A DNA stretch of 64,000 bases from Streptomyces cylindrosporus (GTDB taxonomy: Bacteria > Actinomycetota > Actinomycetes > Streptomycetales > Streptomycetaceae): positions 682,001 through 746,000 of the forward strand of contig NZ_JALDAY010000005.1 of assembly GCF_022698165.1 (NCBI RefSeq), in the 5' to 3' direction. This document shows, piece after piece, positions 55,855 through 63,988 of this stretch. Within the stretch, counting starts at the first letter, position 1, and the number at the start of each line of letters is the position of its first letter. Both the position numbers and the translations under genes were made by a program. The notes under the pieces were generated by a model. It was not told the DNA's origin and did not search any database. It saw only the letters and a program-made list of their open reading frames with translations.

Positions 55855-56415
55855 ATGGTGAGTCCACCCGAGGGGGACGACCGGAACACCGTGGAGATCC
55901 TCGACACCGAGCGACCCCTGTTCCGGGAGCGCTGGCGGGCGCTGTCCCGCCGCGGCCGCGTCCTCGTCACCGCCTCGGCCTGCGCGATCGTCCTCACCGG
56001 AGCCCTCGGCTACGTCGTCGCCACCCGCCCGCCACCGCCTCCGCCCGACCCGGTCGCCGCCACCAGCATCCGGATCACCGACGTCCACATCCCCGACGGC
56101 ACCTCGGACTTCGACGTCACGCTCCGCGCGGCGGCCACCTCCCCGGTCACCTTCGTGGGGACGAGCGAGGGTTACGGCAACCTCGTCCTGTACGTCAGCC
56201 CCGTCCCCGGCACCTTCCTGACGGCCGGCGAGGCGGCCACCCTGCACGCCCGCGCCATCGTCTGCACCTGCCACAGCCCGCTCCCGCCCCGCGGCACACC
56301 CCTGCTGTTCGTGACCCTGCGCAACGACCGCGGCCAGGGCCGGGCCCAAGTCGTCCCCACCGCCGCCCAGTTCGACAGCATCGGGCGCGCGGTGCGCCAG
56401 GCCTGCGCGAACTGA
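55855..56415 (+). CDS. membrane-anchored protein, hypothetical
   Basis: 186 residues: a cytoplasmic N-terminus with RERWRALSRRGR, one membrane span (about 42-63, VLVTASACAIVLTGALGYVV), a Pro-rich stretch (RPPPPPPDP) and an extracellular beta-rich domain (TSIRITDVHIPDGTSDFDVT) with one CxC pair (VCTCHSP). No family recognised. ATG 55855 follows TACGCT by 6 nt (leaderless). It ends 7 nt from the stop of the convergent response regulator. Confidence 0.7.
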   Translation: MVSPPEGDDRNTVEILDTERPLFRERWRALSRRGRVLVTASACAIVLTGALGYVVATRPPPPPPDPVAATSIRITDVHIPDGTSDFDVTLRAAATSPVTFVGTSEGYGNLVLYVSPVPGTFLTAGEAATLHARAIVCTCHSPLPPRGTPLLFVTLRNDRGQGRAQVVPTAAQFDSIGRAVRQACAN

Positions 56416-56421
56416 CGCGCC

Positions 56422-57093
56422 TCAGCCGCCGGTCCGGGGCACGACGAGTCCGCTCTCGTACGCCATCACGACCGCCTGGGTACGGTCCCGCAGCCCCAGC
56501 TTGGACAGGATGCGGCTGACGTGCGTCTTCACGGTCTGCTCGCCGACGTGCAGGCGCTGCGCCAGCTCCGGGTTGGACAGGCCCTGCGCGAGCAGGCGCA
56601 GGACGTCCGTCTCGCGAGGGGTGAGGGCGTCGAGCGTGCCCCGGGCGGGGGCCTTGGGGCGGATCCGGGCGAACTCGGCGATCAGCCGCCGGGTGATCGC
56701 GGGCGCGAGCAGCGCCTCACCGGCGGCGACCACCCGGACCGCCTCGAAGAGCCGTTCCGCGGTCACGTCCTTGAGCAGGAACCCGCTGGCCCCGGCGGCG
56801 AGGGCGTCGTACACGTGCTCGTCCAGGTCGAAGGTGGTGAGCACGAGGACGCGCGGCGCGTCGGGGACGGCGTGGAGGCGCGCGGTGGCCTCGATCCCGT
56901 CCATGACCGGCATGCGTACGTCCATGAGGACGACGTCGGGATCCTGCTCGCGGCAGACCCGCACCGCCTCGGCGCCGTCGCGGGCGGTGCCGACGACGGT
57001 GAAGTCGGGCTGGGTGGCGAGGAGTCCGGCGTAACCGACCCGGACGATCTCGTGGTCGTCGGCGACGACGAGACGGATGCCGTCGCCGCTCAC
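56422..57093 (-). CDS. response regulator, NarL/LuxR family
   Basis: A 223-residue two-component regulator. Receiver domain with acidic pocket VVADDHE, phospho-acceptor Asp in DVVLMDVRMPVMDGIEA (about residue 55) and Lys in GFLLKDVTAER; the C-terminal LuxR helix-turn-helix is LTPRETDVLRLLAQGLSNPE, LAQRLHVGEQTVKTHVSRIL. Its start overlaps the stop of the upstream kinase gene by 4 nt (ATGA), so the pair is coupled. The divergent ABC exporter is the expected target. Confidence 0.94.
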   Translation of the reverse strand: MSGDGIRLVVADDHEIVRVGYAGLLATQPDFTVVGTARDGAEAVRVCREQDPDVVLMDVRMPVMDGIEATARLHAVPDAPRVLVLTTFDLDEHVYDALAAGASGFLLKDVTAERLFEAVRVVAAGEALLAPAITRRLIAEFARIRPKAPARGTLDALTPRETDVLRLLAQGLSNPELAQRLHVGEQTVKTHVSRILSKLGLRDRTQAVVMAYESGLVVPRTGG

Positions 57094-58247
57094 GCGAGGG
57101 CCTCCGCGTGGACCGGGAGGCGGGCCTCGACGAGGAAGCCGCCGCCGGGGGCGGGGCCGGTGCGCAGGGTGCCGCCGACGGTGGCCGCGCGTTCGCGCAT
57201 GCCGAGCAGGCCGTGGCCGGGGGTGCCGGGGGCGGTCGGGCCGGGGCCGTTGTCGCGCACCCGCACCGCCAACTCGTCCTCGCCGTACTGGAGTTCCACG
57301 TCCACGGCCGCGCCCGGCGCGTGCCGGCGCGCGTTGGTCAGGGCTTCCTGGACGATCCGGTACGCGGTGACCTCGACGCCGGGATCCAGTGCGGCGACCG
57401 GTCCGCTGACGATCAGCCGCGTCGCCGACCCGGCCGCGTCCCGCGCCTCGTCCAGCAGCTCCAGCAACTGCCCGAGCCCCGGCTGCGGCCTGCGCTGCAC
57501 GCCGGTGTCCGCGTCCTCGCGCAGCACGCCGAGCAGCCGGCGCATCTCGGTCAGCGCGGTGCGCGCGGTGTCGCCGATGGCCAGGAAACGGGCGGCGCCC
57601 TCCGGCGGCAGACCGGCCGTGGTCAGCCGGGCGTTCTCGGCCTGTACGGCGATCATCGAGATGTGATGCGCGACGACGTCGTGCAACTCCCGTGCGATAC
57701 GCGCCCGTTCACCCCGGGCGGCATGTTCGAGGAGGGTGTCCGCGAAGGCCTGCTCGGTCGCGCTGTGGGCGAGGGCGGTGCTGCGCACGTGGTGGGTGAC
57801 GCCGGTGGCCGCGGCGGCGGAGGCGAGGACGGCGAGCAGCACGGCGACGATCCGGGTGGCGTCGTGCTCCGCGAACAGGGCAACGAACACATACGGCACG
57901 ACGAGCACCCCGGAGAGCAGGGGCCGCCCCGCCCGAGCCGACACATACACGCACACGAGCTGCGCACAGGCGGCCCCCAGGGTGAGCGCCTGAAACGGCA
58001 CGAGTGCCAGCACGCAGGCCGCACTGACGGCCCCCGCGGCGACCCCGCGACTCCGCTCCCGCCCACCCCCGAGCACGAACACGAGCGGCAGGGTGGTGGC
58101 AAGGGCGAGCAGCAACACCACAGCCAGGCTGGAGCCGGGGTCCCCGCTCCGCAGCAGCCCTTCACCCACGGCGAGCAGGGCGAGGCCGGCGGAGACGCCG
58201 ATCGGCGACCGGGCACTCCGCAGGACCGTCCATCTCTCCTCACCCAC
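57090..58247 (-). CDS. sensor histidine kinase (HisKA_3 type)
   Basis: A 385-residue membrane kinase. The N-terminal ~155 residues carry four to five membrane spans; the dimerisation/phospho-acceptor region is ERARIARELHDVVAHHISMI with the His in ELHDVV. The ATP-binding domain contains RIVQEALTNARRHAPGA (N box), VRDNGPGP (G1) and GHGLLGMRERA (G2). This is the NarX/DesK-like class that pairs with LuxR-type regulators. GTG 58247 is preceded by GACAAT 6 nt upstream (leaderless). Signal unknown; cell-envelope stress is common for such kinases beside ABC exporters. Confidence 0.93.
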   Translation of the reverse strand: MGEERWTVLRSARSPIGVSAGLALLAVGEGLLRSGDPGSSLAVVLLLALATTLPLVFVLGGGRERSRGVAAGAVSAACVLALVPFQALTLGAACAQLVCVYVSARAGRPLLSGVLVVPYVFVALFAEHDATRIVAVLLAVLASAAAATGVTHHVRSTALAHSATEQAFADTLLEHAARGERARIARELHDVVAHHISMIAVQAENARLTTAGLPPEGAARFLAIGDTARTALTEMRRLLGVLREDADTGVQRRPQPGLGQLLELLDEARDAAGSATRLIVSGPVAALDPGVEVTAYRIVQEALTNARRHAPGAAVDVELQYGEDELAVRVRDNGPGPTAPGTPGHGLLGMRERAATVGGTLRTGPAPGGGFLVEARLPVHAEALA

Positions 58248-58349
58248 CCGGCCATTGTCCCCACCCCCCGACCCGCCCGGCGTCCCCCGCGCGAGGGACC
58301 TCCCCGGTGTGACGACACCCGCACCCCGCGCCCCCTAACGTCCCTCGAC

Positions 58350-59294
58350 ATGAGCGACGCAACCATCGAAGTGCTCGGTCTGCGCAAGCGGTTCGGCCGG
58401 ACCCTCGCCGTGGACGACCTCTCCTTCACGGTCGAGCCCGGCACGGTCACCGGCTTCGTCGGCCCCAACGGCGCCGGCAAGTCCACCACCATGCGGGCCC
58501 TCCTCGGCCTGGACGCCCCCGACGAGGGCGAGGCGCTCATCGGCGGCCGCCCCTATCACGCCCTGCGCACCCCCCTCCTGGAGGTCGGCGCACTCCTGGA
58601 CGCCGCCGCCCTGCACCCCGCCCGCCGCGGCCGGGACCACCTCCGCTGGCTGGCCCACTCCCACGGCCTGCCGGGGCGCCGCGTGAACGAGGTCCTCGAC
58701 CAGGTCGGCATGGAGAGCGCCGCCCGCCGCAGGGCCGGCGGCTACTCCCTCGGCATGCGCCAACGCCTCGGCATAGCCGCCGCGTTGCTCGGCGACCCCC
58801 CGGTCCTCCTCCTCGACGAACCCGTCAACGGCCTGGACCCCGAGGGCATCCAGTGGATCCGCGGCCTCCTGCGCCACCTCGCGGCGGAAGGCCGGGCCAT
58901 CCTCGTCTCCAGCCACCTCATGAGCGAACTGGAGGACACCGCCGACCACTTGGTGGTCATCGGCCGAGGAAGGCTCATCGCCGACACCGCCGTCGCCGAC
59001 CTCCTCGCCGCGGCCTCCGGCGACCGCGTACGCCTGCGCACGGACGCCCGTACACAGGCGATGGAACTCCTCGCCCGCGAGGGCGCCACCGTCGCCGTGA
59101 GCGACCGCGACACCCTCACCGTCGACGGCCTCCCCACCCGCCGCATCGTGGAGCTGCTCAACGCCTCCGACATCGCCTTCACCGAAGTGGGCGCCCACCG
59201 CGCGACCTTGGAGGAGGCGTACATGGAACTCACCAGGAACGCCGTCGAGTTCACGTCCACGCCGAGCGCGGACAACGGCGAGGTGGCCCAGTGA
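58350..59294 (+). CDS. ABC exporter ATP-binding subunit
   Basis: A 314-residue ATPase of the drug-export (DrrA-like) type. Walker A GPNGAGKST (about residue 40), Q/switch region, ABC signature YSLGMRQRLGIAAALLGDPP, Walker B VLLLDEPVNGLDPEG and His switch SSHLMSE are all present, with a C-terminal extension of about 90 residues usual in this group. TAACGT lies 8 nt before ATG 58350. It is followed by two permease genes with overlapping start and stop codons, forming a three-gene operon divergent from the two-component system. Confidence 0.94.
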   Translation: MSDATIEVLGLRKRFGRTLAVDDLSFTVEPGTVTGFVGPNGAGKSTTMRALLGLDAPDEGEALIGGRPYHALRTPLLEVGALLDAAALHPARRGRDHLRWLAHSHGLPGRRVNEVLDQVGMESAARRRAGGYSLGMRQRLGIAAALLGDPPVLLLDEPVNGLDPEGIQWIRGLLRHLAAEGRAILVSSHLMSELEDTADHLVVIGRGRLIADTAVADLLAAASGDRVRLRTDARTQAMELLAREGATVAVSDRDTLTVDGLPTRRIVELLNASDIAFTEVGAHRATLEEAYMELTRNAVEFTSTPSADNGEVAQ

Positions 59295-60835
59295 CCACGA
59301 CACCGACCCGCAGCGGCACCCCGTACCGCTCCATGCTCCACCCCGCCCGCGCCAGTTTCGGCCGCCTCCTGCACGCCGAGTGGACCAAGTTCCGTACGGT
59401 CCGCGCCTGGACGCTCGTCCTGGCCGTCGCCGCCGTGGTCACCGTCCTCGTCTGCCTGCTCGGCGCGAACGGCTCCACCACCAGCGGCGGCGGCCACGAC
59501 ACCCTCGGCCCCGACGGCAAGGAGGTCGTGGACGTCTTCCGCTACACCCACCGCCCGCTCACCGGCGACGGCACGGTCACCGCCCGCGTCACCGGCCTGA
59601 AGAGCGCCGACGGCAGGACACTCGAACCCTGGGCGAAGGCCGGGCTGCTGGTGAAGCGGAACCTCACCCCAGGCTCCGCGTACGCGGCGGTCCTGGCCAC
59701 CCCCGCCCACGGCGTCCGCGTGCAGTGGAACTACACCCACGACACCGCGGCCTCGGACACGGACGTCACCACCACCCCCCGCTGGCTCCGCCTCACCAGG
59801 ACCGGCGACCACGTCACCGCGTACGAGTCGCCCGACGGCCGCACCTGGAAGAAGATCGAGGACGTACGGCTGCCGGGTCTCCCGAACACCGTCCAAGTCG
59901 GCCTGTTCGTGGGCACCCCGGCCCACGAGGACGTGCGACGCGCCTTCGGCGGCACCAGCGAGACATACGCCGGCGGCCAGGCCACCGGCACCTTCGACCA
60001 CCTCGCCCTCCAGGGCACGTCCACCTCCGGCGACTGGGCCGGCACGGACATGGGCCCCGCCGCCCCGGACGGCCCGGTCGCCGAGAACGCCCCGCCCGCC
60101 GGCACCACGACCGTCTCCGCGTCCGGCACCTACACCCTCACCGGCCACGGCGACATCGCACCCGCCCAGGACGGCCCCGACACGGTCCAGATGAGCTTCC
60201 AGGGCGTCTTCTTCGCGGTCCTGTTCATGGTCGCCCTCGGCACCCTCTTCGTGACCGGCGAGTACAAACGGGGCCTGATCCGCACGACGTTCACGGCGAC
60301 CCCGGCCCGCCTGAAGGTCCTCGCGGCGAAGACCGTGGTGATCACCGCCGTCACCTTCGTCACCGGCCTCGCGGCCGTCGCCGTCGGCTTCACCATCGCC
60401 CAGCACGCCCTGCGCGGCAACGGCTTCAAGCCCCCCGAGTTCCCCGACCTGTCCGTCCTCGACAGTCCGGCGCTGCGCGCGGTCGTCGGCAGCGCGATGC
60501 TGCTCTCCCTGGTCGCGGTCCTGGCCCTGGCCCTGGGCGTGGTCCTGCGCAACAGCGCGGGCACGATCGCCACGGTCGTCGTCCTCGTGATCCTCCCGCA
60601 GATCCTCTCCTTCGCCTTCCCGCTCCCGGCCGCCCAGTGGCTGCTACGGGTGACCCCGGCGGCGGCCTTCGCGGTCCAGCAGGGTGTGACGCGCTACCCG
60701 CAGGTGAAGTACAACTGCCTCCCGGAGAGCGGCTGTTACCCCCTGTCCCCGTGGAACGGCCTCGCCGTCCTGGCCGCCTACACGGCCGCGGCCCTCCTCC
60801 TGGCCGCCTGGAGCCTGCGCAGGAGGGACGCATGA
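59291..60835 (+). CDS. ABC-2 permease with large extracellular beta-sandwich (DUF1349-like)
   Basis: 514 residues. After a cytoplasmic N-terminus (LLHAEWTKFRTVRAW) and the first membrane span (about 38-57), a domain of about 230 residues is inserted before the remaining spans. It has the features of a concanavalin-like/DUF1349 sandwich: GTVTARVTGLKSADGRTLEP, WAKAGLLVKRNLTPGSAYAA, PRWLRLTRTGDHVTAYESPD. Five or more spans follow (VFFAVLFMVALGTLFVTGEY onward) with the ABC-2 motif YKRGLIRTTFTATP. Start GTG 59291 overlaps the ATPase stop (GTGA). The external domain could bind the exported or sensed molecule. Confidence 0.85.
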   Translation: MTTTPTRSGTPYRSMLHPARASFGRLLHAEWTKFRTVRAWTLVLAVAAVVTVLVCLLGANGSTTSGGGHDTLGPDGKEVVDVFRYTHRPLTGDGTVTARVTGLKSADGRTLEPWAKAGLLVKRNLTPGSAYAAVLATPAHGVRVQWNYTHDTAASDTDVTTTPRWLRLTRTGDHVTAYESPDGRTWKKIEDVRLPGLPNTVQVGLFVGTPAHEDVRRAFGGTSETYAGGQATGTFDHLALQGTSTSGDWAGTDMGPAAPDGPVAENAPPAGTTTVSASGTYTLTGHGDIAPAQDGPDTVQMSFQGVFFAVLFMVALGTLFVTGEYKRGLIRTTFTATPARLKVLAAKTVVITAVTFVTGLAAVAVGFTIAQHALRGNGFKPPEFPDLSVLDSPALRAVVGSAMLLSLVAVLALALGVVLRNSAGTIATVVVLVILPQILSFAFPLPAAQWLLRVTPAAAFAVQQGVTRYPQVKYNCLPESGCYPLSPWNGLAVLAAYTAAALLLAAWSLRRRDA

Positions 60836-61575
60836 TCCGCTTCCTGCACGCGGAGTGGACCAAACTCCGTACCCTGCCCAGCACTTGGTGGCTGCTGGCC
60901 GCGACGGTCGTCCTCACGGTGGCCGTGGGCGCGGCAGCGGCCTCCTCCATCACCACCCAGGTCTGCCACTCCGCCCAGCCCTGCCAGGAGGACACGGTCA
61001 AACTGAGCCTCACGGGAGTCTGGCTCGGCCAGGCGACCTGTCTCGTCCTCGGCGTGCTCTCGATGGGCGCGGAGTACGGCACGGGCACGATCCGTACGAC
61101 GCTCACGGCGATGCCGGCGCGCTGGCGCGTCCTGGCGGCGAAGGCGGCGGCCCTGGCGCTGCTGACGGCGGCGACGGGGGCGCTGGCGATCACGACCGCT
61201 CTGTGGACGGCGAAGCTGATCCTCCCCGTGCAGGGCCCGACCCTCCGCGCGACGACGGGCTCGATCCTGATCCTGACCCTGGTCGCCGTCCTCGGCCTGG
61301 CCCTCGCCACACTCCTGCGTGACACGGCGGGAGGCATCATCCTCGGCCTCGCCCTGCTCTACGTCGTCCCTCTGACGATCGACCTCATCCACTCACCCAC
61401 CTGGCAACACCGCCTCCAACGCTGGACCCCGATGCCGGCGGCCCTCTCCATCCAGGCCACCCGAGACCTGAACCACCTGCCGATCGGCCCGTGGCCGGGA
61501 CTGGGGGTACTGGCGGCCTATGCGGTGGGGCTGTTGGTGTTCGGAGGAGCGGTGTTCAGGTTGCGGGACGCGTGA
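60832..61575 (+). CDS. ABC-2 permease
   Basis: A 247-residue permease with six membrane spans. It begins MIRFLHAEWTKLRTLPSTWW, resembling the first permease, and contains MGAEYGTGTIRTTLTAMPAR, the same ABC-2 motif as in its partner but without the external domain. The two permeases probably form a heterodimer with a pair of ATPases. ATG 60832 overlaps the stop of the previous gene by 4 nt. The 3' end overlaps the convergent DUF397 gene by 20 nt. Substrate unknown; antimicrobial peptide or lipid export is typical for such clusters. Confidence 0.9.
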   Translation: MIRFLHAEWTKLRTLPSTWWLLAATVVLTVAVGAAAASSITTQVCHSAQPCQEDTVKLSLTGVWLGQATCLVLGVLSMGAEYGTGTIRTTLTAMPARWRVLAAKAAALALLTAATGALAITTALWTAKLILPVQGPTLRATTGSILILTLVAVLGLALATLLRDTAGGIILGLALLYVVPLTIDLIHSPTWQHRLQRWTPMPAALSIQATRDLNHLPIGPWPGLGVLAAYAVGLLVFGGAVFRLRDA

Positions 61576-61744
61576 GCGCGAGGAAGCGGTTCCAGGTGGC
61601 GGGGGTGACGGTGAGGACGGGGCCGTCGGTGGCCTTGGAGTCGCGGATGTGGATAGTGGTGAGGGTGGGCGCGACTTCGAGGCACTCGCCACCTTCGTTG
61701 CTGCTGTAGCTGGACTTGCGCCATGTCAGTGCTGCGGTGTTCAT
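61556..61744 (-). CDS. DUF397 protein (BldB/WhiJ-associated type)
   Basis: A 62-residue protein: LTWRKSSYSSNEGGECLEVA, then HIRDSKATDGPVLTVTPATW and FLALTR. This is the DUF397 pattern, small acidic proteins encoded next to XRE/DUF5753 regulators in Streptomyces, with links to developmental control. ATG 61744 overlaps the stop of the XRE gene by 4 nt (ATGA), so the two are coupled. Function is thought to be as antagonist or partner of the regulator, but this is not established for this copy. Confidence 0.88.
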   Translation of the reverse strand: MNTAALTWRKSSYSSNEGGECLEVAPTLTTIHIRDSKATDGPVLTVTPATWNRFLALTRPAT

Positions 61745-62562
61745 GACTCTCCAAGAAGTCTGTCCAGGAAGCGGGCACTCTCATCGGGAGAGAGGGCCTG
61801 CGACCGCAGCATTCCATACTTCAGCTGATAGACGCTTACCTCGTCGGGATCCTCGACCAGGAAGCTCGCTCGCTGCACCTCCAGGTAGACCGCGTGGTCG
61901 TGGTTCGGTGTCTCCAGCAGTGTCATGGGGCCCGCGAGCCCGGCGTGCGGCACGCGGCCCGTGGGCATGATCTGAAGCCCCATGTGGACGAGGTCGCCGT
62001 ACTCGCGCAGCTTGCGGATCTGCTCGCGCATGATGGCACTCCCGCCAATGCCCGATCGCAGGATCGCCTCTTCCAGGATGAAGTGGCCGAACGGCGGTTG
62101 CTTGCGCAGCCAGATCTGCTGACGCTCCATCCGGGATGCCACCCACTGTTCGGCGGTCTCGTCCTCGAACAGGGGGAAGCGGTAGTCGAACGAAGCCCGG
62201 CAGTAGTCCTCGGTCTGCAATAGCCCGTGAACCATCTGTGTCTGGTACGAGAGGATGCTGACGGCCTCCTGCTCAATGTCGACGAGCCCCTGCGCGAATT
62301 GCGGCATCCGCTCCCGCACGGGCATCTTGGCCACCAGCACCGCCAACGCCCCACCCGTACCCAGCAGTTCATCAAACTGCTCGGCCCGATCCGGCTGGAG
62401 TGCGAGCCGCCCCTGCTCGATGGACCCCACCGCGTCCACGGACAGGTTGGCCACATCCGCGAACTGCTCCTGCGTAAGCCGCGCCTGCCTCCGATAGTGG
62501 GCCACGAGCGCCCCGACCGCCTGCCACGAACCGACCTTCTTGGTCCTCTTCGCCACGTGCAT
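61741..62562 (-). CDS. XRE/WhiJ-like regulator with DUF5753 domain
   Basis: 273 residues. Helix-turn-helix at about 18-60 (VGALVAHYRRQARLTQEQFA, DVANLSVDAVGSIEQGRLAL), then a DUF5753 domain (about 90-265) with SYQTQMVHGLLQTEDYCRA, RMERQQIWLRKQPPF, ILEEAILRSGIGG and PHAGLAGPMTLLETPNHDHA. Such regulators, typified by WhiJ, occur in many copies in Streptomyces together with DUF397 proteins and GHKL ATPases. ATG 62562 with a GGGAAAGGGA box just upstream; a codon at 62616 would add 18 unconserved residues. Confidence 0.9.
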   Translation of the reverse strand: MHVAKRTKKVGSWQAVGALVAHYRRQARLTQEQFADVANLSVDAVGSIEQGRLALQPDRAEQFDELLGTGGALAVLVAKMPVRERMPQFAQGLVDIEQEAVSILSYQTQMVHGLLQTEDYCRASFDYRFPLFEDETAEQWVASRMERQQIWLRKQPPFGHFILEEAILRSGIGGSAIMREQIRKLREYGDLVHMGLQIMPTGRVPHAGLAGPMTLLETPNHDHAVYLEVQRASFLVEDPDEVSVYQLKYGMLRSQALSPDESARFLDRLLGES

Positions 62563-62601
62563 GCGAGTCCCTTTCCCCCGTGCGCACCCGAACCCCTCGT
62601 A

Positions 62602-62634
62602 GTGAACTCGTAGCAATCAGAACTACGACTTCAC
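62602..62634. promoter_or_regulatory. 12-bp inverted repeat, WhiJ-like operator candidate
   Basis: GTGAACTCGTAG (62602-62613) and CTACGACTTCAC (62623-62634) are inverted repeats with 11 of 12 positions matching and a 9-nt spacer. They lie 39 nt before the XRE gene and 40 nt before the ATPase gene. A second, smaller inverted repeat GTCAC-N5-GTGAC is at 62651-62665, over the ATPase promoter. Both are good candidates for binding by the XRE regulator. Confidence 0.55.
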
Positions 62635-62674
62635 TCACTGACCCACTCTAGTCACGCACAGTGACACTTGCCTC

Positions 62675-63088
62675 ATGAACCCGGAACCCCAACACCCCCA
62701 CACCCGCGAGGCGTTCTACCGCCGGGACCGCAGATCAGTGCGCAGGGCGCGCGAGTTCACCCGCGAGACCCTGACGGCGTGGAACCTGGACGAACGCCTC
62801 GACGACGTACTCCTCTGCGTGAGCGAACTGACGACCAACGCGCTCCTCCACGCCGTACCCCCGGGCCGAGGCTTCCGCCTCCACCTGACCCTCCACCCCG
62901 ACGGAGTCCTCCGCGCCGAGATCCACGACAGCGGCCCCGGCGAACTCCGCTTCGGCGACATGTCCCCGGACTCGGAACACGGCCGCGGCCTACTACTGGT
63001 CACGCTGCTGGCGGACAAGTGGGGGGTGGCGGAGCGGAACCCCGGCAAGACGGTCTGGTGCGAGTTCGCGGTGGATGGAAACCCGTGA
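62675..63088 (+). CDS. GHKL ATPase, anti-sigma factor-like (RsbW type)
   Basis: A 137-residue ATP-binding protein: N box VLLCVSELTTNALLHAVPPG (about 46-65), G1 box EIHDSGPGELR (about 81-91) and G2 box HGRGLLLVTLLADKWGV (about 101-117). This is the histidine-kinase-like ATPase fold of anti-sigma factors such as RsbW, usually without a known sigma partner in Streptomyces. ATG 62675; GACACT lies about 6 nt before it. It is divergent from the WhiJ-like regulator, the usual layout of such loci. Confidence 0.88.
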   Translation: MNPEPQHPHTREAFYRRDRRSVRRAREFTRETLTAWNLDERLDDVLLCVSELTTNALLHAVPPGRGFRLHLTLHPDGVLRAEIHDSGPGELRFGDMSPDSEHGRGLLLVTLLADKWGVAERNPGKTVWCEFAVDGNP

Positions 63089-63342
63089 CTCGATCTCCCG
63101 CTCCCCGTTGGGGGAAACGTACTTCCGGCGACGCGCTGCTCGCGCTGGGGAAGGACCGCCCCCTCCCGGTCGTCATCGACGAGTTCCCCTCGTCGTCCAT
63201 CCCCTCGACTTCCGGCAGGCTGGACCGAGGCATGGTCATCGACGTGGTCGTGCGGGGTGCCGCCGGTCAGGACAACGGCGTGCTGCTCTCCCTCGGCGAG
63301 GCCAAGTGGGACCAGGCCATGGGCGTGGCACACCTGGACTGA
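63085..63342 (+). pseudogene. remnant of an ATP-binding protein with DUF234-like C-terminus
   Basis: The frame gives GDALLALGKDRPLPVVIDEF (Walker B region of a DUF234-type AAA ATPase) and then, after an unrelated-looking short bridge, DVVVRGAAGQDNGVLLSLGE and AKWDQAMGVAHLD, the restriction-like C-terminal segment of the same family, cut short. Intact members have about 300 residues between these segments and a Walker A at the start. So this is a deletion remnant, here only about 85 codons, though GTG 63085 overlaps the stop of the preceding gene. A new short gene is possible but unlikely. Confidence 0.55.
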
Positions 63343-63391
63343 CCTCGGATCCAGGACAGAAGCTGACCTACTTCCTCCCTACCGTTCCCCC

Positions 63392-63988
63392 ATGACCTCC
63401 CACGACGCCCTGCAGGCGCAGCCTTTCCCCACCGCCCCCGACCTCGACGCCTGGCTCACCGCCCACCCCGCCCCGCACCCCGGCCTCTGGGTCAAGGTCG
63501 CCAAGAAGGGGTCCGGGATCGTGTCCGTCGGGTGGGGCGAGGTCAATGACGTCGCCCTCTGCCACGGCTGGATCACCGGGCAGCGCAAGGCACTTGACGC
63601 GTCGTACTACCTGCAGAAGATCACCCCGCGGAGGAGGGGGAGCGTCTGGTCGATGGTCAATGTGCGGCGCGTGGCCGAGTTGACCGAAGAGGGGCGGATG
63701 CGGCCCGCGGGGCTCGCCGAGGTGGCCGCCGCCCAGGCGGACGGGCGGTGGGCGGCCGCCTACGCCCCGCAGGCCGAAGCCGTCGTCCCGCCGGACCTCG
63801 CCGCCGCGCTGGAGCGCGACCCGCAGGCCGGCGCGGCATTCGACGCGCTCGGGCGGACCGGCCGGTACCAGGTGATCCACGGCCTGCTCACGGCCCGTAC
63901 GGACAGAGGCAGGGCGGCCCGGTTGGCGGCCGCCCTCGCCCGGCTCAGTCGTCCAGCGTCTCCCGCGCGAACTTCAGCAGACCGCTGA
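63392..63988 (+). CDS. YdeI/OmpD-associated family protein
   Basis: A 198-residue soluble protein: PTAPDLDAWLTAHPAPHPGL near the N-terminus, WVKVAKKGSG, WGEVNDVALCHGWITGQRKA, and SYYLQKITPRRRGSVWSMVN, the signature of the YdeI (bacteriocin-protection/DUF1905-related) family. The C-terminal region (YQVIHGLLTARTDRGRAARL) also fits. The family is linked to resistance to cationic peptides or bacteriocins in a few bacteria; the biochemical role is unknown. ATG 63392 with TACCGT 6 nt upstream (leaderless). Its end overlaps a convergent gene. Confidence 0.85.
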   Translation: MTSHDALQAQPFPTAPDLDAWLTAHPAPHPGLWVKVAKKGSGIVSVGWGEVNDVALCHGWITGQRKALDASYYLQKITPRRRGSVWSMVNVRRVAELTEEGRMRPAGLAEVAAAQADGRWAAAYAPQAEAVVPPDLAAALERDPQAGAAFDALGRTGRYQVIHGLLTARTDRGRAARLAAALARLSRPASPARTSADR

